The position numbers and the translations under genes are program-made. The notes beneath the pieces were generated by a model. That model did not search any database. It was not told the origin of the DNA and was given only the letters and a program-made list of their open reading frames with translations. From NCBI GenBank assembly GCA_034387635.1, contig JAOANU010000006.1:868001-932000 (forward strand): a stretch of 64,000 bases of DNA, written 5' to 3'. The stretch is from Rhodosporidiobolus odoratus (taxonomy: Eukaryota > Basidiomycota > Microbotryomycetes > Sporidiobolales > Sporidiobolaceae). Shown piece after piece: positions 57,429-64,000 of this stretch (position 1 is the stretch's first letter; each line of letters starts with the position of its first letter).

Positions 57429-60426
57429 GGTCCCATTTCGGGAGAGGGGTGAAGGTTGGGCCGAAGGTCGAGAGAAAGGGAATGGTTTTACAACCTTGAA
57501 CGACTAACCTCGACTTGAGCTCCGCCTCCTTCTTTGAAGGAGAAAGACGGGCATCGAGGTGCCATCTCGTACCTAGAACTTTCATTCCAGGGAATGGCTT
57601 ATAAAGTTCGGACGAGACGGCGCCCTGTTTCTTGAACCCATCCCACTCCTCAATGAAGCCGGCCCTCCATTCGTCCGAGTAGATCGAGGACAAAGCCTCT
57701 TTCGAATTCCTCGGAGTACTGGGAGGGGGACGGTCTCCGATTGAGAAGGTCTTCTTGACGTTGGCAAGAGCCGTGTCAGAGGAAGCGAAGCCAGGTAAAT
57801 AGAACAGGGCATAGTGATTGCCTTCATCCGGCTCGAAGGCAACGGAAATCAGGACGACCCCTACGACGTCCGAATCGGAAGTATCGAAAGAGGGAGATAG
57901 CGAACCGAGACGCTTGGCGCGAGAGCGTTCGGAGAGATTTGGATAGGGCTCCTCCTCGTCCCCAATGCGAGTGAGAACGGGAGTGGAGGAGGGAGAGAAA
58001 GAAGTAGAAGCTGCGGGGGAGGTAGTCGTTCTCCAACCGCCGAAGGGGAAAATAGCGCCCGGCAAATAAATCGGCGACGACGAATAAGTCCCGCTCCTCT
58101 CCTTCTTGGAGAGCAGCTCAGAAGCTTGCTTCTCCTCGGCGAGGTCCTCATCATCCCAAAAGTAGTCATCGTCTTCAACATCCCGAGAACCTAAATCCTC
58201 CGAATCCCTCTTCGCGGCTGAAACATCCTTTGCCCAACAAAGATTCGTCCCTGGGGCACCTTTCTCCTGGACGCGATACGCCTTACGGCCGCGACCTTCT
58301 CCAACGCCAAGGAAGATGCCCTGTACAGCCTTATTGCCAAAAGTAGGCGCGTTGGGATCGTGGATCCAGACGTCTTGGCCGAGGACGAGAGGCGCGGAGA
58401 GAGAGAAGAAGGGAGAATGCCGGCCGAAGAGAAAATGATGAGGGGTTTCTCCTCGGTTAGGAGAATAGGGAAGGTTCTGGATAAGGAAGAGCGCGAAGAA
58501 GAAGACCTCCGCCCAATACTTCTGGCTAAGGTTGGCCGAAGCAAGGAGAACGGTGACGCGATCCTTGATGGTGCGTACGAAGCGTTCGGAACGACCGTTC
58601 TGCTGCGGGGTATAGGGAACGGAGTAGGAATGGGTGATGTTCTCGTCGGCGAGCATCGACTCGAAGGCTTTGGAGGTGTACTCGGTGCCGTTGTCGGTCT
58701 GAAGGATGGTCGTCGAGGAAACGGGAACCCGGGAGTCCTTGAACCTTTCGCGAAGTCGAGCGATGATCTTGCGAGAGGCGGAAAGAACCTCCGTCTTGTC
58801 CTTAAGAGGTTCCCCATCAACCCAACCGCTAGCCTTGTCGACGAAGATGACGAAGTATTTGGCGTCCCCCCACGACTTAAAGCGGAAGGGGCCAGCGAGG
58901 TCGGAATGGAGACGTTCGAATGGTTTCGAAGCGTGCTTCTCGGAGATGGGGAAAGGAAGACGGGTGGTCTTGCCGAGGCGACAGGCGGGACAGGACTTCT
59001 CGAAGAACTTGTTGATGTCGGTCGTGGTAAATCCCTTTACGGCGCCGAGACGAAGTAAGTCGCGCATCGCTCCCTTTCCGGGGTGACCGAAACGGAGGTG
59101 AGCGATAGAGACGGCTTCAACGCGACTGTCGACGGAAGAAGAGATAATGGCGGCGACGGGATCTTCGAGAGTGACCTGAGGAATGCGCTGCGCGCCCGTA
59201 ACGGCAGAAAGGACGACGGAACGAGACGAGGGAGCGAGGATACGATAGCCGGATTTCGACGCTTCGAGAATGAAGTCGGCGTCGAGGAAACGACCGGTGG
59301 AAATGAGGTTGAAGGTGCTCGAGGGAACATGTAAAACGTCCTTAAGAAGAACCGTCTTCGCCCCGGAAGGGGTAAGCGAGACGATAGGGACGCTCCCGAC
59401 CCCGACGACGAGTTGCTGAGAACCGTTGACGGTGATGAGGGACCTCGGCGAGAGTTTATACTCTGTAAACCTCGACCGATCGGCGACGACATGGCTGCTC
59501 GCACACGAGTCTAAGAAGAACGAGGTGGGCGCCTGGTAGTCGTCGTCTACCACTTCGATGGTGGCGGCAGAATAGTCGACCTTCTCCGTCCCTCCCGATC
59601 CTCCGTCCGAGCTTCCATTCTTCCCTCCTCCGCCTTTACCCTTCTTCCCTCCACCGTTGCCACTACCCGACCCTCCAGACCCTAATTTGTTCTTCGGGTT
59701 GGAAGGGTTCGACCAACATTTCTCCGGATCATGGTTCGGCGCTGTCTTCTGGCAGTGCTTGCACTTCGGACGAGTCGTCTTCCTACCACCGGTAGAGTTG
59801 GCGGAGGATTTTGAAGTGGTGACGAGAGCCGATGAAGACGAAGAAGAAGAATTGCCGAGGATCAAGGAAGAAGGAGAGTCGGAAGAAGAGGTAGAGACGG
59901 AACGTTGACGATTATGTTCGTTCCGGACAGCGGCGATAACATGGAGGGGATCAAACTCCGAATGCTCGGCTTGGCGATAGACGGTAATCCACGACTGCCA
60001 GAGAGCGTTGCCAGCGCGGCTCTTGGCGGAAAGGAGGGAGGCGATGATACCTTGAACGGTGACTTGGTCGGTGAGCTCGAATCGATTGCGAAGGTACTCC
60101 CAAGCTGCCGACGAATTGTAGCCGGTAAGCTGATTGGTGAGAGTGTTGCTGACCTTGGCGTAAATGATGTTGAGCGCCCGATCCTCGCCGGATTCCCATC
60201 TCTCAACCGCCCTAAGCTCTTCCGCCGTAGGCGCCGCCGGGTCCACCACCGTAGGTCGAGCAGGTGGAGTTTGCTGGACCATATCCCATACTCCTCCCGT
60301 CCTAAGTGCCCGCTCCATCCTAAGCTTCCATCCCTGAAAGTCCTTCCCGGTCTCGCTCAGCGTGTTGACGTTCTTGAGATAGGCGTAGACGCCAGAATCC
60401 GAAGGAAGAGGACGTTGAGCGGCCAT
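57382..60426 (-). CDS. Copia Gag-protease-integrase-partial RT polyprotein
   Basis: 1014 codons from MAAQRPLPSDSGVYAYLKNV. Gag (WKLRMERALRTGGVWDMVQQ, WEYLRNRFELTDQVTVQGII) is followed by a zinc knuckle-like KCKHCQKTAPNHDPEKC, a copia-type protease FFLDSCASSHVVADRS in which Cys stands where Gly is usual (D-S-G-A-S), the GAG-pre-integrase and zinc region (HLRFGHPGKGAM, CPACRLGKTTRLPF), integrase core (LHSDLAGPFRFKSWGDAKYF, VIFVDKASGWV, LQTDNGTEYTSKAFESML, QQNGRSERFVRT) and the start of RT (WRAGFIEEWDGFKKQGAVS, KSRLVVQGCKTIPF). It ends at 57382 after LFLILASR because of the deletion described for the next frame. Confidence 0.9.
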   Translation of the reverse strand: MAAQRPLPSDSGVYAYLKNVNTLSETGKDFQGWKLRMERALRTGGVWDMVQQTPPARPTVVDPAAPTAEELRAVERWESGEDRALNIIYAKVSNTLTNQLTGYNSSAAWEYLRNRFELTDQVTVQGIIASLLSAKSRAGNALWQSWITVYRQAEHSEFDPLHVIAAVRNEHNRQRSVSTSSSDSPSSLILGNSSSSSSSALVTTSKSSANSTGGRKTTRPKCKHCQKTAPNHDPEKCWSNPSNPKNKLGSGGSGSGNGGGKKGKGGGGKNGSSDGGSGGTEKVDYSAATIEVVDDDYQAPTSFFLDSCASSHVVADRSRFTEYKLSPRSLITVNGSQQLVVGVGSVPIVSLTPSGAKTVLLKDVLHVPSSTFNLISTGRFLDADFILEASKSGYRILAPSSRSVVLSAVTGAQRIPQVTLEDPVAAIISSSVDSRVEAVSIAHLRFGHPGKGAMRDLLRLGAVKGFTTTDINKFFEKSCPACRLGKTTRLPFPISEKHASKPFERLHSDLAGPFRFKSWGDAKYFVIFVDKASGWVDGEPLKDKTEVLSASRKIIARLRERFKDSRVPVSSTTILQTDNGTEYTSKAFESMLADENITHSYSVPYTPQQNGRSERFVRTIKDRVTVLLASANLSQKYWAEVFFFALFLIQNLPYSPNRGETPHHFLFGRHSPFFSLSAPLVLGQDVWIHDPNAPTFGNKAVQGIFLGVGEGRGRKAYRVQEKGAPGTNLCWAKDVSAAKRDSEDLGSRDVEDDDYFWDDEDLAEEKQASELLSKKERSGTYSSSPIYLPGAIFPFGGWRTTTSPAASTSFSPSSTPVLTRIGDEEEPYPNLSERSRAKRLGSLSPSFDTSDSDVVGVVLISVAFEPDEGNHYALFYLPGFASSDTALANVKKTFSIGDRPPPSTPRNSKEALSSIYSDEWRAGFIEEWDGFKKQGAVSSELYKPFPGMKVLGTRWHLDARLSPSKKEAELKSRLVVQGCKTIPFLSTFGPTFTPLPKWDLVSLFLILASRGRGA

Positions 60427-60769
60427 GACAATAGGAAGGGGAGGTGAAGAAAGTGCAGAAGCGAACTGAGAAGGTCCGGGTAGAGGAGAGGCGGGGGCTG
60501 GAGAGTTCCGACAGGAGAAGATGTAACTACCGGGTGATTCACCGGGTAAGTTGACGACTACGGATTCAGGTGGAACAAGGAGAGCCGAAGGAAAGGTAGT
60601 CCGAGTGGAAGAGGAAGGTAGTACGGGGGGAGTTGTCGCTGTAGGCGACTGATCTGGTGAGGTAGCGATCGGAGTGGTTGAACCGGAAATGGTGGTGACC
60701 GTTCAGGCGATTAGCGTAAGCCTAGGGTGTCGCGGACGTTGTAGTCGGCGAAAGCTCTGACTGCGAATC

Positions 60770-61181
60770 TGTAGCGATATGATGCCTCGCTAGAGGCGAG
60801 AGAGAACAAAGTGTGAACGGTGTATGGTATAGCAGCTAACTAAGAAAGGACTACTTACCTAGAGGCGAGAGAGAACGAAGTGTGAACGGTGAAGAAGAGA
60901 AAGGAAAGAAAGGAAGACGAGGTTATATAGGGAAGTGTAGGTAGTACGACGGACTGTCTCACAATTCTCCCAGGCACGAAGGTAGCACCGACGAAGGAGG
61001 GATAGGAACAACTTGGGAAAGGTAGTGGCTAACCAAAGAAGTAACGGAGAACAAGAACCGAGGTGAAGCGAAGCGAGAAAGAGGGAAGAAAGATTCATCT
61101 CTCCGACTTCGACCTTCCCAAACCAAATATCAACTCCTCCTCAAGTCTTCCGCCCACCCTGAACTACTCTCGCAACCAACA
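60770..61181 (-). repeat. Copia LTR 2 (5' LTR)
   Basis: 412 bp. It is followed by CCAGG (61182-61186), which is not the ACGAA expected for this insertion but the reverse complement of the target duplication flanking LTR 3. It matches LTR 3 at six of the seven positions where it differs from LTR 1. Confidence 0.95.
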
Positions 61182-61791
61182 CCAGGAGATGGACGAGGCA
61201 ATGAGTGCGGCGGACGTGAAGTCGGAGATGGGTCGTCCTAACCCCCCTCCGCTAGGATTGGCGAAGGATGAAGAAGCCGAGGTGATGCAACGGCGCCTGG
61301 AGGACCTCAAGCACGAAGCAAGCGCATTGGAGCGTGTCCTCAATCGGCGCGGCAACCCCATCCTTCCTCGTCCCGAGCCTTCTGTCTCATCCTCAACTTC
61401 GTCTTCGTCCTCTACGTTGCCGCTGGCCACCTTCGGCGTCAAGATCAAGGTCAAGGAGCCCAAGCCGTGGACGGGCGAGTTCGATATGGTGAAACGCGAA
61501 GGTTGGATCAAGACGGTGGCTCTGTATTGTGCCGGCCTGGAGCTCGATGTTAAGGCGGTCTTAGATGAGCACCTCACCCCTTTTCCCTTCTACACCATCC
61601 GTTCTCTTTTCTCTCCAGATGCTGCTAACGGATCGATCTCACCCCAAGCGTGGTTCGATGCTCGTAACAGCAGGATTCCTTACACCTCGGTCGAGGACGT
61701 GTTCGCGTCTCTCCGCTCCCACTGGGCGGACGATCACGCTGCTGAGCAAGCGTTGTCTCGTTATCGCTCGGCACGCCAGGGGAACCTTCGT
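61182..61791 (+). pseudogene. Ty3/gypsy gag, central piece, inverted
   Basis: 610 bp read on the plus strand, opposite to the rest of the gypsy element: MDEAMSAADVKSEMGRPNPP, LEDLKHEASALERVLNRRGN, then the capsid-like KVKEPKPWTGEFDMVKREGW, IKTVALYCAGLELDVKAVLD and QALSRYRSARQGNLR. It lies between LTR 2 and the oppositely oriented LTR 3. Its right end carries TTCGT, the second copy of the copia target ACGAA, and its left end CCAGG, the second copy of the solo-LTR target CCTGG. Flipping it would join it in frame to both other gag pieces. Confidence 0.9.
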
Positions 61792-62203
61792 TGTTGGTTG
61801 CGAGAGTAGTTCAGGGTGGGCGGAAGACTTGAGGAGGAGTTGATGTTTGGTTTGGGAAGGTCGAAGTCGGAGAGATGAATCTTTCTTCCCTCTTTCTCGC
61901 TTCGCTTCACCTCGGTTCTTGTTCTCCGTTACTTCTTTGGTTAGCCACTACCTTTCCCAAGTTGTTCCTATCCCTCCTTCGTCGGTGCTACCTTCGTGCC
62001 TGGGAGAATTGTGAGACAGTCCGTCGTACTACCTACACTTCCCTATATAACCTCGTCTTCCTTTCTTTCCTTTCTCTTCTTCACCGTTCACACTTCGTTC
62101 TCTCTCGCCTCTAGGTAAGTAGTCCTTTCTTAGTTAGCTGCTATACCATACACCGTTCACACTTTGTTCTCTCTCGCCTCTAGCGAGGCATCATATCGCT
62201 ACA
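61792..62203 (+). mobile_element. Solo copia LTR (LTR 3), opposite orientation
   Basis: 412 bp in inverse orientation to LTRs 1 and 2, with plus-strand ends TGTTGGTTGC and ATCGCTACA. No copia interior is attached. CCTGG directly follows at 62204-62208; its partner is at 61182-61186 in reverse complement. It is therefore an independent insertion into the gypsy gag, reduced to a solo LTR. Confidence 0.93.
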
Positions 62204-62695
62204 CCTGGGCCATCCTAGCCTCTTCCTGCTCAAAGCGCTGACGCCGAAGTTCAGCGGCCCGCCGGAAGTCGGCCGCCGCTTGCTCTCGACGAAGAACCGA
62301 GTTGGCGGAACGGGCGGACGAAGCGACAGACAGCGCGCGCTCGCCTTGCCAAACGCCAGCGGTGTCGGACAAGACAGTATCAAGAAGGGGTGGTGACGCC
62401 ATAGAGGACGAAGACGATGGAAGTGGGGGAAGTTGAGAGAATCGGGCGGAACGAGAGATTGACCGTTGGGCGGTGAGGAAGGTGTCAAGGTTGGAAGGCG
62501 AGTACGATGGTGCTTGTTGGAAGCGTATCGAACGACGGGGAGGGGCCGGAGCGAGAGACGAGAGAGATGAAGTCGAAGAAGAGGAGGACGAAGAGGAGGT
62601 GGCCACAGGAACCGGGGCGACCTCGGACTCGTCGGAATGGGAAGAAATGGCGGAAATCTCGGAGGGGTCCGAGCGAGATCAATCGAAACTCGACT
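62204..62695 (-). pseudogene. Ty3/gypsy gag, N-terminal piece
   Basis: Minus strand, Ser-rich: ISAISSHSDESEVAPVPVAT followed by a run of serines, RRSIRFQQAPSYSPSNLDTF, LRREQAAADFRRAAELRRQR and FEQEEARMAQ, ending at the solo LTR. No ATG precedes the Ser-rich part in this frame; a stop lies about 62683, and ATT at 62646-62648 sits in a GCC-x-TCT context where a start codon would be expected, so the start may have mutated. Confidence 0.75.
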
Positions 62696-62705
62696 GTTAA
62701 AAAAG

Positions 62706-63096
62706 TGCTGGACGCCGACTTCAAGCTCGAGGCGAGGTCGGGTATCCGGCAAGGGGAGATGTTGGAGGAGTCGGTACTTGCTCTAGCTTCCCGTTACCGA
62801 AGCAATCAACAGTGATTCGAGCCTAGTATTCGACAGAGATGGGGGGGAGGCGTAACGGTGAAGCCGGACTACAAAAAGATCCTTCCGCCAAGTCAACTTC
62901 CACTGATCACTCAACATGTCCGAACCCACCGAGGAAGGACCGGCTGCGGGCCTATACAAGGGTAGGGTGAGCGTACAGGCTGAGGGAGCGAAAGGGACGA
63001 CTGAACAGCGGAAGAAAGGAAGAGATATGAAAGGAAAAGAGAAAACAAGACTTAGCTCATGGGGAGTAAGTCGTGCTCGTCGAGCCAGACGTAGCA
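62706..63096 (-). repeat. Ty3/gypsy LTR, right copy (5' LTR)
   Basis: 391 bp, matches 50443-50833 with one difference. Followed by CTTCT (63097-63101), the partner of 50438-50442. Confidence 0.93.
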
Positions 63097-63641
63097 CTTC
63101 TTGACAAGCGGCGTCGACGAGGGCAGAAACCACATGGCGCATGCTTTTACCATCTGTCTCGACAAAATAACAGCTTCCATACTCTAGAAGCGACTCCATG
63201 ACGTAGTCGAGCGAGTCGCGGGAAAGAGTGGAAAAAAGAAAGGCCATTTCTTTCTTGCCGGAGGGATTTTTGAGGCGCATGTCGAGCTTCAGCTCGGTGC
63301 GAGCCGGTGCAGATGACGAAGCGCTCTCAATGAGCTGCTTGATGTGCGTAACCGAGGACTTGACGAAACAGGAAGGGAACACGGAGAGGAAGTAAGTAGG
63401 AGGTTTCAGGTAAGGCGCACTATCAGGCTGAAATGGCACTTACAACGGCACGTATAGCCTCCGTCTTGTAGTCCTGCACCATCCCGATCCTCTCTGCGCA
63501 ACTCTCGTCCAGCCTGCAGCGGAAAGCGACGGCGCGAACGAGGTCGGCGTACGAGGGTGGGTCTTCTTGGGAAAAGGCGAACGAGTACTCGGTCGACTCG
63601 TGATTGATACCAATCAAGACGGGTGTGTCGAGGGCGACCAT
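63097..63641 (-). pseudogene. 5' part of the disrupted PB1-MIF4G gene, third PB1 paralogue
   Basis: Exon 1 (63444-63641) starts MVALDTPVLIGINHESTEYS and has a PB1-like core SYADLVRAVAFRCRLDES, GMVQDYKTEAIRAV; after an 85 nt phase-0 intron, exon 2 begins SSVTHIKQLIESASSSAPAR at the same position, with the same TCCTCGG bases, as the PB1 gene at 44493. It then enters a MIF4G-like domain: KNPSGKKEMAFLFSTLSRDS, LDYVMESLLEYG and VVSALVDAACQE, where the gypsy element cuts the exon. The rest is at 49928-50442. MIF4G domains bind eIF4A or RNA in translation and mRNA decay; a PB1 front end is unusual to my knowledge. N-terminal exons show no lesion, so the break came from the insertion. Confidence 0.65.
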
Positions 63642-64000
63642 CGTAAGAACTTCGGCGAGAGAGAGAGAGAGGCGGAAAAGAAGGAAGAAAGAAGGGCGAG
63701 AGGAGGACGGCGGGGGTCTGCGTTGACGATGTCGGATAGAGTCGGCACCGCAGGTCACGAAGCATCTCACCCGACTGACAATAGTGCTTTGACTGCAAGG
63801 CGCGGCGTTCTGTGCTGCGTGAGAAGAGGGAGACGCTTTTTCTTCTCTTTTCTTGTTTTGGTTTTCCCCTATCTCTCGAGGTCTCCACGACACAGGCAGT
63901 GCCAGGTAGAGCATCAGAGTCCTCGCAGAACCCTTTACTTTCACTGGGTCCAGATATCGACATATGACTCTGCCGCGCGAAGAGGTGAGGAAGTTGGTCG
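63642..64000. other. Upstream region of the disrupted gene
   Basis: Contains the promoter side of the PB1-MIF4G gene, with a C/T-rich leader on the minus strand near 63650-63720. Open frames through here are shadows. No other feature recognised before the window ends. Confidence 0.4.

Larger units (their letters stand above)
55807..61181 (-). mobile_element. Ty1/copia LTR retrotransposon inserted in gypsy gag
   Basis: Minus-oriented element of 5,375 bp with 412 bp LTRs at both ends. A gag-protease-integrase-RT frame and a second RT-RNase H frame fill the interior. The purine-rich tract AAGGAGGAG abuts the 3' LTR (left). The left target duplication is ACGAA (55802-55806); its partner is now at 61787-61791 in reverse complement (TTCGT), displaced by an inversion. 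A TATA box (CTATATAACC, minus strand) lies in each LTR. Next to the 5' LTR the first internal bases are GATTCGCAGTCAGAGC, which could pair with a tRNA anticodon arm rather than a 3' end. Confidence 0.93.
50443..63096 (-). mobile_element. Chromodomain Ty3/gypsy LTR retrotransposon with nested copia insertions
   Basis: A full-length chromovirus-type element in minus orientation. It is bounded by 391 bp direct repeats (TG...CA) that differ at one position, with the 5 bp target duplication CTTCT at 50438-50442 and 63097-63101. Sense order: right LTR, gag (split in three pieces), protease-RT-RNase H, integrase with chromodomain, purine-rich tract next to the left LTR (GGGGGGGTGAG), left LTR. The region after the 5' LTR starts CTTTTTTAACAG and lacks the usual TGG of a tRNA primer site, so self-priming is possible. 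Without the copia insertions (copia 5,375 bp plus target copy, solo LTR 412 bp plus target copy) it would be about 6.9 kb. It carries a frameshift and a nonsense codon in pol. Confidence 0.93.

Noticed and set aside
55896..62114. Three 79-codon frames starting MNLSSLFLASL at 55896, 60859 and 61875
   Set aside because: They lie wholly inside the copia LTRs, so their conservation reflects LTR identity, not a gene.
1..64000. CRISPR arrays, bacterial operons, riboswitches
   Set aside because: The sequence is eukaryotic, with spliced nuclear genes; no regularly spaced repeats were seen.

Overview
The window looks like nuclear DNA of a GC-rich basidiomycete yeast, probably Pucciniomycotina and close to the Microbotryomycetes (Rhodotorula/Sporobolomyces-like). 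The reasons are dense genes cut by many 50-100 nt introns, donors mostly of the GTGCGT/GTACGT/GTNNGT type, CTGAC-like branch points, F-box-like proteins of the kind common in red yeasts, and chromodomain Ty3/gypsy plus Ty1/copia retrotransposons. All gene models are read by eye from translated exons and splice signals.

Left half (1-22 kb): an F-box-like gene; replication factor C subunit RFC4 (minus) divergent from a UBE2O-type giant E2 enzyme (plus); a mitochondrial isocitrate/2-methylisocitrate lyase; NPL4 (minus) divergent from the SSU processome gene UTP11 (plus); an initiator tRNA-Met gene with a tiny intron; and IMP3, a second SSU processome gene. Two inverted copies of an F-box-like gene 3' fragment lie at 3.2-3.6 kb and 17.9-18.4 kb.

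Middle (23-48 kb): a multi-pass membrane protein of unknown function and a 41-codon remnant of a paralogue; a second F-box-like gene with a frameshift; RAD16 (SNF2/RING nucleotide excision repair ATPase); an unrecognised gene; LAT1 (pyruvate dehydrogenase E2) whose start codon is split by an intron; a membrane-anchored GH128-type glucanase; RQC1/TCF25; and two tandem PB1-domain genes.

Right end (49.9-64 kb): a third PB1 gene, continuing into a MIF4G-like domain, is split by a 12.65 kb nested retrotransposon block. A chromodomain Ty3/gypsy element (391 bp LTRs differing at one position, target duplication CTTCT) sits inside an exon. A Ty1/copia element (412 bp LTRs, target duplication ACGAA) sits in the gypsy gag, and a solo LTR of the same copia family (target duplication CCTGG) sits nearby in opposite orientation. 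The 610 bp of gag between the two facing copia LTRs is inverted and the flanking target duplications have swapped partners, so the inversion arose by LTR-LTR recombination. Both elements carry inactivating lesions.

Functional themes: ubiquitin and protein quality control (UBE2O, NPL4, RQC1), ribosome production and translation start (UTP11, IMP3, tRNA-iMet, MIF4G-like), DNA replication/repair (RFC4, RAD16) and mitochondrial carbon metabolism (lyase, LAT1). They are neighbours but nothing shows they are co-regulated.
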